Origin: Branchipolynoe longqiensis
Taxonomy: Eukaryota; Annelida; Polychaeta; Phyllodocida; Polynoidae
DNA length: 64,000 nt
Assembly (NCBI GenBank): GCA_030323885.1
Contig: CM059187.1
Coordinates: forward strand, 81,797,527-81,861,526
Direction: 5' to 3'
The notes under the pieces are model-generated. The model was not told the DNA's origin. It did no database searches and saw nothing but the letters and a program-made list of their open reading frames with translations. Within the stretch, counting starts at the first letter, position 1; each line of letters begins with the position of its first letter. Both the position numbers and the translations under genes were made by a program. This document shows positions 10,715 through 20,754 of this stretch, piece after piece.

Positions 10715-11640
10715 TGACAGCTTTTAAGCTGCAGTCCTTTGAAAGCATGAAATCTTCGGAAACAAAAACACTTACCTAAATTTGATTCTATATACCCAAC
10801 TTAGATACTGGTGTATTAGTAAGCATCTGTGACTGCATACAAGGGCATACTAAGTCAATTTAATGGAACCTGCTACTGCTCAACCATATGGTGTCAGAAT
10901 TCCCATTTAATTGTGCGTGCTTTCACATAAAATATCTCCACAAAGTTAATGCTGTATAGTCCGATGAAGATTTCAAATATTCGAAACCAAAATACTTATC
11001 TAGATTCGATCCTACATATATCCAATTGGGATATTGATTCACTTATTAATTAATCACTTCTTGCTTTATAGAAGGTTTTTTTGTTTGTTGTTTTACGTCC
11101 TAGCAACATCTAAGGTCATATCAGGACGGGTACCGACTTGTGACAGTGCACACTCATGGCGACTTTATAGTGCTGCCCCACTGGGAAATCAGGCCATTGG
11201 CACCATGACCCAATGTCCCACTCAGTCACATTATCCTAACACTGAGCTAACCAGTCCTTGCCCTATCCTATTAATGCCGAGCGCCAGGCTAGGAAGCGAC
11301 AAATACCAATTTTAAAGTCATTGGTTTGACTCGACCGGGAACCAAACTCCCGACCTTCCACACGCGAGGCCCAAGCTCTACCGATTAGGCCACCGTGCCC
11401 GGGAGAATACTAAACCAATGTAATAGAACATATTACTGCTAAAACCTATGGGGTCATACTCATAATTTTGAAAAGCATGCCAAAATTAATTTCGCTTCTT
11501 TACACTTCAGATATATCCTAAATTAGCCATTTTAAATCAAAATTAATTCAAACTATGGTAAGGTAGGTCATAACAATCAACCTAATATATTTATCTAAAG
11601 AGACCAACCAAAAAACCTAAAAACCATTTTTAATAAAAGT
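10715..11640 (+). repeat. Two overlapping TTAA-MITE copies interrupted by SINE-A
   Basis: A first partial copy starts at 'ttttaagctgcagtcc' (about 10716). A second starts at 'gctgtatagtccgatgaag' (about 10950). The second is split by a reverse SINE-A at 11073-11403 and resumes at 'gagaatactaaaccaatg'. It runs to 'caacctaatatatttatc' near 11600. The order of insertion is MITE first, then SINE. Confidence 0.6.
11073..11403 (-). repeat. SINE-A copy, reverse, type-1 tail
   Basis: A nearly complete reverse copy from 'tttgttgttttacgtcctag' to 'accgattaggccaccgtgcc', inserted into a TTAA-MITE. Same orientation as HMGCS. Confidence 0.75.
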
Positions 11641-12388
11641 TACTTCCCTGCACAATAACGCAAGGTAGATTCAAATAATAAACTTAATATATTTATCTCA
11701 AAACTGTCCATCGGACCATGAAACCTTTTTGGGGTGGGTGGAGGGGGGTAAATATTTTGATTCAGCTGAATAAATTCTGGTTTGTCATGTCAGCGCAAAA
11801 GCACTGGTATTTCAGTCCTTTTTTTAATTCGGGATTATTTACACAAAACTGGTATATAGAGTAAGGTATAGAAGGTGAGCTAACAATACCTGTAGCACAA
11901 AGGCTTTAACATCGATAAATGTGCTGGGTGGTCGCGATATTAGGAATACTAGAGTGCCGTATTCCATATGTAAGCAGACATGTCATGGACGAAGTTGTTG
12001 CCAACTAAATTAACTTCATTAACCAAGTCAGTACAGTAAATCGTTGGCAACCGTTCAGCTCAGCCCAAACCTCTATGGACCAAAGTTAAATTCAAGACGC
12101 TACAATTTGTTTTTTTGTGAAACGCAAGGATTTCAATACATTTTGATTCGGTCAAATGAGTTCAAGGCTTTTTAAAACATTAAAGACACCGAACCAATGC
12201 CATTTAATTATCAGAAGGTAGATATTTCTTATAACTAAAATGGATCCAATTTAAATTCAAAACTTCAGAAGACTATTTCGTGAAACGCAAGGATTTCAAT
12301 ATTTGATTCGATCAAATGAGTTCAAGGCTTTTCAAAAGATTAGACACCAAACAAATATCACTTAATCACAAGATAAACATCTAACCAC
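11641..12388. other. No gene seen; internal short duplication
   Basis: The phrase 'gtgaaacgcaaggatttcaa' occurs twice (about 12117 and 12280), followed each time by 'gatcaaatgagttcaaggc'-like words, so about 170 bp is tandemly duplicated. No other feature supported. Confidence 0.45.
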
Positions 12389-12542
12389 TACAGTAGTACC
12401 TGTCTCCAGCGACCCCTATGATCATATGTGAACAATTTTTAAATGTCAGAACTATAAGGTGTCTCATTTAACTGTCCTTCAAATGACAGGACAACATTGG
12501 TCTGGATACAGAGTTGTCTTCCAAAGACAGGTTTCTACTGTA
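12389..12542. mobile_element. Small MITE, TACAGTAG-type ends (mariner-like)
   Basis: The left end 'cagtagtacctgtct' is mirrored at the right end as 'agacaggtttctactg', and TA flanks both sides. This fits a Tc1/mariner-derived MITE (TA target), about 154 bp. It has no coding capacity and lies in HMGCS intron 2. Confidence 0.6.
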
Positions 12543-13093
12543 TATACTTAAGTAAGGCCAACAAAAGCAAACATACTTGTTTCTCAGGCATCACCATGTC
12601 AATTGTGATTATCGCCAACCGTTTCTATAATAGCCATTTTGAAAAATAAAATGTTATTCAAATCTTTTAAATCCCACCACACCGAATTTCAACAGCTGAT
12701 CCAACAAGTTTGTTGTGGTTTTAAATCCTAGCCCCCATATGAGCTCCGTTTTGCAATCAATTAATTTTCCCCCTATATTTTTGTAAGTGGTTTTATTCCT
12801 CTGAATAAGAACATCTTGTACGTACCAATGCTCTGGTCTACATACTACACAAACTTACAACAATATAAATGGACAACTAAAAGAAAATACACAAAGCAAA
12901 CTTGACGAATTTTCACTGACCAAATAAATACAAATTTTCTTTAAAATATGACAGCTCGAAATTTCTTGCAACAAACAAAATATTAGTTTTTAATTTTAAT
13001 TGTAAACCGCCCGCCCATTCTGACAATGTGTGCCTGAGAAAGAAACAAGTATGTTTTGTTTCTTTTGGCCTACGTAGTAAGTAGGTCAGCTAC
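12543..13093. other. No gene seen (intron 2, near exon 2)
   Basis: AT-rich intronic sequence after the exon 2 donor. Nothing recognised. Confidence 0.4.
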
Positions 13094-13286
13094 CATCCCA
13101 GGAGCTCGACTCGACCCAGTTGACAGCGTTGAAGAGTGCGGCCGTGCCCCCGTAGCAGGCGTTTGTCGTGTCGATGCCCTCGATGTTGGTGTTGTCACCC
13201 TCCTCGAACAGCTGCATCAGCACCGACTTGACACTCTTCGACTTGTCGATGATTGTCTCCGTGCCCACCTCTAGGCGACCCACATT
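13094..13286 (-). CDS. HMGCS1: HMG-CoA synthase, coding exon 2 (catalytic)
   Basis: Second coding exon. It encodes 64 residues plus one base, starting [19 protein letters not shown] and ending [10 protein letters not shown]. It carries two of the three catalytic residues of the family. The general base Glu in 'VGTETIID' is residue 94 of this protein (Glu95 in vertebrates). The acyl-accepting Cys in 'TTNACYGG' is residue 128 (Cys129). The acceptor is 'gtccag' at 13287-13292 and the donor GTAGCT begins at 13093. The join from exon 1 is phase 0 and the join to exon 3 is phase 1. The antisense frame at 13056-13274 is a shadow. Confidence 0.96.
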
Positions 13287-13317
13287 CTGGACACGAAGAA
13301 ATATCTTTTGGTCAATG

Positions 13318-13647
13318 TTTGTTTGTTGGGGTTTTATATCCTGGCAATATCTGAGGTCATAATCAGGATGGGTAGTGACTTGTGACAGTGCGCACTCACG
13401 GCGACTATATTGTGCTGCCCCACTGGGAGACCAACCCGACGGCACCATGATCAAATTTCCCACTCAGTCACATTATCCAGATACTGAGCTAACCAGTCAT
13501 TGTCATATCCTAATAATGCAGAGCACCAGGGCTAGGTAGCGACAAGTATCAATTTTGTACGTCATTGGTTTGACTCTGGCAGGTTTTGAACTCCCGACCT
13601 TCCGCATGGGAAGCTTGTATTCTACCGATCAGGCCACCATGTCCAGT
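13318..13647 (-). repeat. SINE-A copy, reverse, abutting exon 2
   Basis: A full-length reverse SINE-A from 'ttgtttgttggggttttata' to 'gatcaggccaccatgtcc'. It is in sense with HMGCS, and its 3' tail ends only about 31 bp upstream of the exon 2 acceptor. The branch point and polypyrimidine tract must therefore be in that short remnant or in the SINE itself. Confidence 0.75.
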
Positions 13648-13839
13648 CTTTTGGAAAATGAATTTTATTCATGCCATTTCTCAGTGCCGTAGAACTGGTC
13701 TTCTAGCTGTCAGTAGTAGTTATTTACACAAAGTTTTACACGATTTGAACAAATATAAAATCAAAATAAAACATGATGTAGTACTTCTTCAGATCCATGA
13801 ATCGCAGAATTACATTTTCCCCCCAAACATTAAATGCAA

Positions 13840-14112
13840 AGCATTACGACCAAAACTGCTTAATCCGATAAAAACATTAGGTTAACATTGATTTAGATCC
13901 TACATATCCAACTGATACTGATGCACTCATTAAACATTTATTGCAGTTTGATGCTCCTGTGTTATGCTCAAAAATGGGTACACAAAGCATATAACACATT
14001 ATCTGCATGTTTTCACTTCAAATATCTCCAAAGTTATCTCTTTTAAAATCTGTTGCTTCAAATTAGACTAAAGATTATAATAATAAAACTTATATATATA
14101 TATATATATATC
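13840..14112 (+). repeat. TTAA-MITE fragment and (TA)n
   Basis: 'gatttagatcctacatatcc', 'actgatgcactcattaaaca' and 'acttcaaatatctccaaagtta' match the TTAA-MITE interior. It ends in a (TA)n run at 14089-14110. Confidence 0.5.
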
Positions 14113-14261
14113 TTTTTAATGGAAGAAATTCAGAACCATCAGATTATGAAACTGGGATGAAAGTTGCTCTGACCACACACAAAATGAGAAAAGAAAACCA
14201 GGAAATTTTATATCAAGTAAATTGTCTTTCGATTCTCTTGCAATGCTAAGCCTATGAGGGG

Positions 14262-14475
14262 TCGTCTGATTAAGCAGGGGAAATTTCAATCGTGGACAAT
14301 TGGTTTTCCCCATTCACACTGCTCCTTGCACTATTAGAGTAACGCCGAATGCTAGGTAGTGACATGTATTTAACTGTTTAAGTCATTGGTTTCACACGGC
14401 GAGGGTTTGAATCCCATGACCTACCAAAACGACAGGCAGACGCTCAAATTATTCGGCCATCTGATCCGGTGCTTG
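14262..14475 (-). repeat. SINE-A copy, tail type 2
   Basis: It has the SINE-A head ('ttcggccatctgatccggtg' in reverse) and body ('gctaggtagtgacatg'). The tail is the alternative one, 'aagcaggggaaatttcaatc ... ggacaattgg', shared with copies at 15720, 30861 and 40915. The usual 'actataaagtcgcc' tail is absent. Confidence 0.65.
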
Positions 14476-14899
14476 TGATTAACACTAAGCAGTCCACTAC
14501 ACTGGGTATACCAGTATTAGCCATTGCAGACAAACCAAGACCAATACAAATATGGTTGAGCACTTCTCTGGCTGGTAACAAATAATCCAAACCACTTTCT
14601 TTATTAGTAAAACAAAAATCTGAGGTGCCAACCGACTTCTGTGCAGTGGGTGCCTGCTTATAAACCCCCACAGCACCCCTTACCCCTGGGTAAGCCCAGA
14701 GAGACAGTGTCTTTCTGGGCTTACCTGCCCAGAGAGACAACAGTTCCCAAGCTGCTCATGCTACAAAATCCATACAACCATATCAAAGCAGTTCCATTCT
14801 TATAATATTGATATAAGTACTTTTATATATCAAATAATATTGCCTGGAGGGGGGGCGCGGAAGGGGCGGAAATTAAACCAGGGTTAATATCATACCTTT

Positions 14900-15096
14900 A
14901 AGGCCTGTTTATAGTTTTGACGGCGTGTGACGCCGTCAACTTTATACCGGTTAGCGCCGTGTGATGCCGCAAAACGGTGGAAAGTTCAACATAGTTGAAC
15001 TCTGGTCAAAGCTTGCTCTGTATAATGTCAACGTAAAGTCTAAATGGGAACATTGGCTTGCACCATGTTGCGCCGTCAAAAGTATAAACGTGCCTT
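14900..15096. mobile_element. MITE, AGGCCTG / CGTGCCT ends, TTA target
   Basis: The left end 'aggcctgtttatagttttga' is mirrored by a right end reading 'aggcacgtttatacttttga'. TTA flanks both sides, a 3-bp target duplication as in PIF/Harbinger-type MITEs. The interior iterates 'gacggcgtgtgacgccgtca'. It sits 28 bp inside HMGCS intron 1. Confidence 0.65.
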
Positions 15097-15123
15097 TACA
15101 CCTATTGCAATAAGGTGGCTTAC

Positions 15124-15379
15124 CTGGTAATCGATGTTGTTGTTTTCGATGAGACGCTGGACAACGGTAAGGCAGAGAGAGTTGATGTCTTCACGGTCAG
15201 TGCAGAAACCCATGCGGCCCTGTCCCAGCCCGATGGTGTACTTGCCGCTGGAAACGCCGTCAAACACCTCCAACTCGGCCTGTTCAACATACTGATAGGG
15301 GAAGTACACCTCCATCGCCAAGATGCCGACATCCTGCGGCCAGCCGCATTGCTCCGTCAGGTGAGGGCCAGGCATCGTT
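15124..15379 (-). CDS. HMGCS1: HMG-CoA synthase, coding exon 1 with start codon
   Basis: First coding exon. The ATG is at 15373-15375, preceded by 'ttgcag|AACG', so the exon starts at 15379 with a splice acceptor and a 5' UTR exon must lie upstream. It encodes 84 residues: [20 protein letters not shown], then a [13 protein letters not shown] block and [20 protein letters not shown]. This matches the N-terminal thiolase-fold half of animal HMGCS, with no mitochondrial presequence, so it is the cytosolic, sterol-pathway type. The donor GTAAGC begins at 15123 after a complete codon (phase 0). One residue shorter at the N terminus than the human protein, as judged from memory. Confidence 0.96.
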
Positions 15380-15459
15380 CTGCAATTGGTCGTCGGCTGT
15401 GGGCAGACAGGGAGGTAGACACAGTGTCACACCAGTTACTCCCACAGCACTGTCTCAAT

Positions 15460-15630
15460 GGGGGCATTCGACTGGGCCCTTTCTATCAGCAAGATTTACG
15501 GATGGATCGGATGGAGCCACAACACACATCCGAATCATCGGTATATGAACCCACTTCCGGTCCCAGTCGAATAGGAATTTGTTCGGAAATATTTTGATAT
15601 TCGGATAGAGAGGCCCAGTCGAATGCCCCC
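15460..15630. mobile_element. MITE with GGGGGCATTCGACTGGGCC ends
   Basis: The left end 'gggggcattcgactgggcc' is repeated in reverse complement at the right end ('ggcccagtcgaatgccccc'). The interior iterates 'attcgga/tccgaat' words ('catccgaatcatcgg', 'gttcggaaatattttgatat'). It lies in the 5' UTR intron of HMGCS, directly upstream of coding exon 1. Confidence 0.7.
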
Positions 15631-15719
15631 TATGACAGGGTTGTTAAACAACCCATAAGAAAAAGTGTAGGATGGCTGGGTTTAAATTGCTATGCTAAAT
15701 ATATTGTCCAAATGTTTAT

Positions 15720-15835
15720 CTATCATAGCCTGCTACCTTTTAGGTGAACCAGACATTTGGTCTTCCTCAGTCCACTACTCCTTGCATATAGCTATCCAAT
15801 TAAAGCCCAGCAACAGGCTCGGTAGTGACAAATAT
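15720..15835 (-). repeat. SINE-A fragment, tail type 2
   Basis: 'tttggtcttcctcagtccac', 'actccttgcatatagctatc' and 'gctcggtagtgacaaatatc' match the reverse of SINE-A type 2. The head is missing. Confidence 0.5.
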
Positions 15836-15853
15836 CCTGTACTGGATTTACGG

Positions 15854-15897
15854 GGTGAATCCTTTATCTAGACTTAGCCTAGATAAAAGATTCACCC
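15854..15897. other. Hairpin, 18-bp arms
   Basis: 'gggtgaatcctttatctag' is followed by 'ctagataaaagattcaccc', a nearly perfect inverted repeat around 'acttagc'. The left arm and loop recur exactly at 16751-16776, on the far side of the MITE at 16278. Confidence 0.7.
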
Positions 15898-16277
15898 GGT
15901 ACTTGTAGTACACGGGTGAACGACAACGTAGTGTAAATACAGGCGAAAATAGTTTTAATATGGAACAGGAAGTACAATGCCTGGCTCCAGTGTCAAATGG
16001 TTACTTATATTGGCACAGAGTTGTTGAATGGGAGAGAATGCAAAAAGACAAGATGGCGGCCATAGAACGCCATTGATTTCACTTTTAAATCTTATTAAAC
16101 CAGATGTTTTATTATATTTTTCAACTCAAAGGTAGCAGGGAAATATGAAGACATATACAAAGAATAAATGTTGCATCTTAGATTGTGAAATTAGGCTCTC
16201 ATAAAGACTCATTTCATCAACCCAATTTTTCAACCGTTTTTTATAAAAGGCTGGTCTTCACCCGTGCACTGCGAGTA

Positions 16278-16753
16278 CCTGTGTCACAGTTTCAGCGGCC
16301 TGTCAGTTTCATGCGCATGCGTCAAAATCTAACATCATCGTCACTAACCTTATAAATTTAATATAATGTTTTTGGTAAAGATGTTTTCTACATGTGTACA
16401 TAGCAATTTGTTTCTAGGTGGTGTGGTTTTAGAGATATATCACTTTTCCTGTATTTTCTGTATGAAGATTGCTAGCGACCATTGACAATGCCTTGAGTTT
16501 GACGGTAAGCGCAGTGCAAAACCTTAGTTTTATTCAAAAATAATACAAATCAAGAACCCTAACCGTATAAATTTAATAGTCTTTTTGGTAAAGATGTTTT
16601 CTATATGTGTACCAAGCGATTTGTTAATAGGTGGTGTAGTTTTAGAGATATTTCACTTTTGCTGTATTTTCTGTATGAAGATTGCTCACGACCATTGACA
16701 ATGCCTTGAGTTGGCGGTGGAAACTGACTGGGCACTGAAACTGCGACACCGGG
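16278..16753. mobile_element. CCGGTGT-family MITE with duplicated core
   Basis: The left end 'cctgtgtcacagtttcagcg' and the right end, which reads 'cccggtgtcgcagtttcagt' in reverse complement, form diverged TIRs. The interior is two tandem copies of a core of about 200 bp ('tttttggtaaagatgttttc', 'aggtggtgt.gttttagaga', 'tgtatgaagattgct'). The same core is single at 38088 and double at 44858. Confidence 0.65.
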
Positions 16754-16789
16754 TGAATCCTTTATCTAGACTTAGCCAAGCTCCTTTTT

Positions 16790-17184
16790 TTTCAGCGGCT
16801 AAAATCAGATTTCCCACAAACCATCCTAGTATGTAGGCCTACCTATATATAATAAATATTTGCATAAAGTTGTAAAGTTTTTCTATTGCTACCTTCAAGA
16901 AGAATTTTGATACTGAAAATTATGCTCAAATGTGCCACACGCAGCACTGTTACTGTAAGGTACGTGTGCAGTGCATTTTCTTCTGTCACAAAAACAGATA
17001 GGCCCACTGTTATTCCATAGATTTTCTCCGAATTTTGCCAATGTGTCTCTAAATATACATTAAACATGTGCATACAGTTGACAGATTTCAATTGTTTCCT
17101 TCAGGAAGAATTTTGACGTTGAAAATTATGCTCAACTTCAAAATCTCACAACTTTCTTAAATTGTGGCCTACATTATCTAGACT
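16790..17184. other. No gene seen; direct repeat of about 40 bp
   Basis: 'gaagaattttgatactgaaa' (about 16898) recurs with changes at about 17105 ('gaagaattttgacgttgaaa'), both followed by 'attatgctcaa'. Otherwise unassigned. Confidence 0.4.
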
Positions 17185-17757
17185 AGAGCCGTGTTCACAC
17201 CCACAACTTTAGGCCGAACTAGATAAGGTGAACTAGATGAGGCGAACTAGGCATGAAAGTGTGTCGTGTCCACACATCCAGTACTTGGGGCGGTTTAAGC
17301 AGGAAATTGATATCTGCGCATGAGCAAGTCCATACTAACCAGCGACAGTTTCGTCGCCACGAGAGAGTGTGGGTTCGACCCAGATATGTATGGACTGAAT
17401 CGTATTGGTTTGGAACGGTCAAAACTTCTGCTGGGCAGTGAAAACCTAAAAATAAATGATGAAAAAAATATATGTGCACCTCTAGCAGGTTCATAAAGCA
17501 AATTTACCGGAAAGTCAACACATTCAGGTCTCGACTGTCACGTCCTTAATCCACCTCATCTAAACCGCTACCGTCCACACAGGCAATATGGGCCGACTCA
17601 AGCTAGTTCGCTTCATTTAAACCACCACGCGAGGCGAACTAGATGAGGTGACTCAGCCCTAATCCGCCTCAACATCGGGTTCACACGGCCAATGTGAGCC
17701 AACTTAGATTAGGCGCACTAGATGAGGCGAGTTAACGCCCAGGTGTGAACACGGCTT
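17185..17757. mobile_element. MITE with GAGCCGTGTTCACAC ends
   Basis: The left end 'gagccgtgttcacaccc' pairs with the right end 'gggcgttaactcgcc..'-preceded 'aagccgtgttcacacc' (reverse complement). The interior repeatedly uses 'gcgaactagatgagg' and its complement. No coding capacity; 573 bp. Its layout matches the element at 48201 although most words differ. Confidence 0.7.
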
Positions 17758-18407
17758 ACGACTAGGCTAGTAGGAGACTAGTAGGCCTATAATACTATTA
17801 ATAGGCTATATCAACAATTCAAAGAGGAGGTTGTTGGGGAATATATGTACTACATCATCAGTATGGTTGTAGTAGGGGAATCCCTTAAAATATGACAGCA
17901 CAGAGGCCCCCCCCCCCCCTTTCTTCCTGATGGATTCTGCAGTGACACAATAATTTGAATAAATGCGGTCTAAGCAGTGACCACGCAGAGCCAGAGCCGA
18001 GTTTCAAACATATCTGCTAACTACTGTCAATGCAAAGACCCCTTAATATCGCTCAGACACGCGCCGGGTTAACTTGGCATTTGCTGCTTAAAATAATATA
18101 TATTTTGGAAAACAGTATTGGTCGTGTATTATTTATTCAAATTTCTAAATAGCATGCCTGTTTGCAAGAATACACATATACGATTCTAGACAAAGAGTGC
18201 ACCGTGCGATCATAGTTGGGGATCAAACACAGTCAACAAACTGCCTAGTTTAATAGTTAGTACTTCAGGACCACCTTGCTGCGTTATCACAGTTATGCCA
18301 CTGACAAACACACTCGCGCCACTGTTTTCTCGGAATCAGAGCCACGTTCGACCCTGAAACTGTGAGACTGTAATTGCCCTTACCTTAGTATGTGCGGCAG
18401 AAATTAC
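17758..18407. other. No gene seen; possible HMGCS 5' intron
   Basis: A C-run at 17908-17920 and otherwise unassigned sequence. If the UTR exon below is right, this is part of the HMGCS 5' UTR intron. Confidence 0.3.
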
Positions 18408-18660
18408 CTGTGCTCGTTTGGAGTCTGTCACTGCTGGGCGTAAGGGAAATGTAGTGTGAGTTCAAGGTTGTGTATTTACAATCCTGGAGTATCAGGGCAT
18501 GGAAGTTGACTTGCTAGTCGCTCAGCCAATCAAAAGCCGCAGCGCAGAAACACAAGGTGTGGCGTGCGGACGGTGTCTGCAGGAACTGCGCTTCGGCTGT
18601 GCGCTCAAAGTCAGCAACGGGCACCAGTGTAGCTTCCCGCGCGTAGTGGCGCGATCATGG
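18408..18660 (-). promoter_or_regulatory. Possible HMGCS promoter and 5' UTR exon
   Basis: GC-richer than its surroundings. On the minus strand it has an inverted CCAAT box (ATTGG, complement of 18526-18530). About 50 bp on is 'ttgtaaatac', and then a good splice donor, CACAG|GTAATT, with the exon ending at 18408. NF-Y CCAAT boxes are known in vertebrate HMGCS promoters. No clear sterol response element was found. Inference only: it rests on position and orientation. Confidence 0.3.
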
Positions 18661-19074
18661 GGAGATCCGAATAGGCTGAGAATTTAATGATGCATCATCT
18701 TCCGAAGTTGGTGCAATAGGTGACGGCGTACAGCTACGCTAATCGAATGCACACTGTTCAGTACAGTACACCAGAAGACATTATGGGCATCTGTTGTTAT
18801 TTAGGAATGTAATAAAGGATACACAACTTTTTTAAAGTGCCACGCCCCCTTTGGATTGACCATATGTAGGCATGCAGTGAATACTTTTAAGTTAGTCGCG
18901 CCAATTCCTAGTTTTTAACACTCAGTATTGAACATGCTAGAAAATACTCAGTTCAGCGAATTGTGTGAGGCAATGTAGTTAGTTGCACTCATCTACAAAT
19001 ATAAAATGTACACACAAGCATGCACGGGTATGCTGGTTGCATCAAGGGTGACTGGGTCGTCCAATATAATTATA
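18661..19074. other. No gene seen
   Basis: Intergenic sequence upstream of the HMGCS promoter candidate. Nothing recognised. Confidence 0.35.
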
Positions 19075-19076
19075 TA

Positions 19077-19254
19077 CAGTAAAACCCCTGTAACCGACCA
19101 CCTCCACAGATTGACCACTCCCCTATATCGATCGCTTAATTTGGGTCCCAACAATACAGTTGTAACCATATTCTAACTCCCTAAACCGACCAACTCTCTA
19201 AATGGACCATTTAAAGTTGGTCCCAATGTCGGTCGATTTAGAGAGGTTTTACTA
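19077..19254. mobile_element. MITE, CAGTAAAACC ends, TA target (Tc1/mariner-like)
   Basis: The left end 'cagtaaaacccctgtaaccg' is mirrored by 'cggtcgatttagagaggtttt' and 'acta' at the right, flanked by TA. The interior iterates 'accgaccaa' words. The size (178 bp) and ends fit a mariner-type MITE. Confidence 0.75.
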
Positions 19255-19629
19255 TAGTAAGGATGTACACCCTAAAATGACAGACATGTTAGTTGAGTCC
19301 TGATCTAGACACAATATTCTCGTTTGATGTAACATGTATCGTGACAATATCTGGATATATTTGTATTTGTAGGCCTAAGTCTCAGACTTGGGATTCCATG
19401 GATACGAGTACAGTGGGAGGTGTGAAAGTACAACGTCTGAACACTTTGACTTCTGGATACTGAATGACTTTATTCCCCTCCAGGGCTCAAACAATAGCCG
19501 GCCAAACTTTTCCATGACATCATCTCATTTGCATATATTACAGACGTGTCTAGACGTCTAGACGTCTATTACGCATATATCACAGGTAGCACCTAACTCT
19601 CAAGGTGAAATGCGACATACCCGGGTAGG

Positions 19630-19812
19630 TGGGTGCTACTTTAGTGTGCGGCATGCGGATACTTCAACTCTACCCCTAACCAAAAACAGTTAGGGTTAGG
19701 GTTAGGGTTAGGGTTAGGGTTATGGCTAAAATCACAGTTAAGGTTATGTTGAGGGTTAGGGTTAGGATTAAGGCTACAGTTCTGGTAGACCACACACTAA
19801 AGTAGCATCGGT
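19630..19812. mobile_element. Foldback element enclosing telomere-like repeats
   Basis: The left end 'gggtgctactttagtgtgcgg' pairs with the right end 'ccacacactaaagtagcatcg'. Between them lies an interstitial (TTAGGG)5 tract at 19689-19718 and a second, shorter 'gagggttagggttagg' at 19752-19768. The telomere unit is the standard animal TTAGGG. Confidence 0.7.
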
Positions 19813-20040
19813 ATGTGTATGTCAGTGTTGGTAGGTTGGTTGCAAAAAGGAACCTAGATACACCAATGGGTGGGATACTTGCCCGAGAATGGCAAACATA
19901 TGGGTTCGATACCTGCTGTAGATTTGATGTTCCGATTTATTTGTATCACTCACATGAGTTAAACAACATAATACGTTGTCCTTGCACATATGTGACATAA
20001 AGTTTGGGAGCCAGGACATCCTTTCTGGTGTAGAGGCCTA
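19813..20040 (+). other. tRNA-like head fragment
   Basis: 'cgagaatggcaaacatatgg' followed by 'gttcgatacctgctgta' resembles the B-box half of a tRNA-derived SINE. No A box and no cloverleaf; not a tRNA gene. Confidence 0.3.
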
Positions 20041-20042
20041 TA

Positions 20043-20081
<39 letters not shown>
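20043..20081. repeat. (TA)n microsatellite
   Basis: Pure TA dinucleotide run followed by a short T-run. Confidence 0.9.
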
Positions 20082-20127
20082 CTTTTTTTTATTGAGGCTG
20101 TATTTATACTGTCCATAGCATATAAGC

Positions 20128-20310
20128 CCGGGTACCCAGGCTTGTTTTCAATGCTGGCCAGTTGTAGTGTTGGTGTTATCTTACCACACAGTGGCTGCTG
20201 ATAAGGTATTTGATTGCCTGCATTTCAGTAGCAGATAGATAATTGGTTGGTATGGTTAATAGCCTATGTTAGTTTTTTTATATTTTCTTTGTATATATGT
20301 ATTTATTTTT
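20128..20310 (+). repeat. Inverted-repeat arm, left
   Basis: The sequence from 'cccgggtacccaggcttg' to 'gtatatatgtatttattttt' recurs in reverse complement at 24743-24921. Identity is high: long exact stretches include 'cacacagtggctgctgataa' and 'attgcctgcatttcagtagc'. The two arms enclose about 4.4 kb. Confidence 0.75.
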
Positions 20311-20467
20311 TCTACTCTTATTACTAGACTAGCCTACTCCTATTTACATATCATAGGCTTGTACGTAGCTGTGTGGTGTGTTATCTGGCTACTTTTGGCA
20401 TGGTTACCTTCCGTTGGGCGTCCCGCTGGTGGGCCGTGACATATCACATGCCCCTTTGCAGTGCAGC

Positions 20468-20713
20468 TTATTGGGGGTTTCCTAGCCATATTTTGCACAG
20501 ATATTTTTTGTAAGTTTTTAGGTCAGGAATTTGTCGTTCCTTTACCGTTTGGGCATTCCACACCTTGGCAGCCATTTCCAGCATGCTTCTCTCATGAGCT
20601 TTTATTTGGCTTCTGGTCTGCTTTAGTAGTGGCACATTATTTGCTCTAGTAGCCCTTTGTGGTTTTGTTAGAAGTTTAATGTTTTGACTATAGCTATATG
20701 CTAATGTTTTCAA
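20468..20713 (-). pseudogene. LINE C-terminal remnant
   Basis: An open frame with 'HERSMLEMAAKVWNAQTVK' and 'IPDLKTYKKYLCKIW'. It resembles the C terminus of CR1/L2-type LINE proteins, which end in a W-N-x-L and F-K-x-x-L pattern. No RT motifs are present. Orientation is opposite to the LINE at 20755. Confidence 0.4.
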
Positions 20714-20754
20714 ATGAAATATATATAATGCATAGATCTAAGTAAATGAATTGG

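Larger units (their letters stand above)
8593..13093 (-). other. HMGCS intron 2
   Basis: A 4.5 kb intron defined by the donor GTAGCT directly after exon 2 (13093 downward) and the acceptor AG before exon 3 (8593-8594). It contains SINE-A, SINE-B and TTAA-MITE copies and a small mariner-like MITE, listed separately. Confidence 0.85.
13287..15123 (-). other. HMGCS intron 1 (between coding exons 1 and 2)
   Basis: It runs from the donor GTAAGC at 15123 to the acceptor AG at 13287-13288, about 1.8 kb. It contains two SINE-A copies, part of a TTAA-MITE and a TTA-flanked MITE that ends 28 bp from the donor. Confidence 0.85.

Noticed and set aside
13056..13274. Plus-strand ORF over HMGCS exon 2
   Set aside because: Antisense shadow of a well-supported exon.
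15115..15597. 160-codon plus-strand ORF
   Set aside because: Antisense of HMGCS exon 1 running into a MITE.
19689..19720. Chromosome end
   Set aside because: Only five telomere units, enclosed by inverted repeats and followed by more than 40 kb of ordinary sequence.
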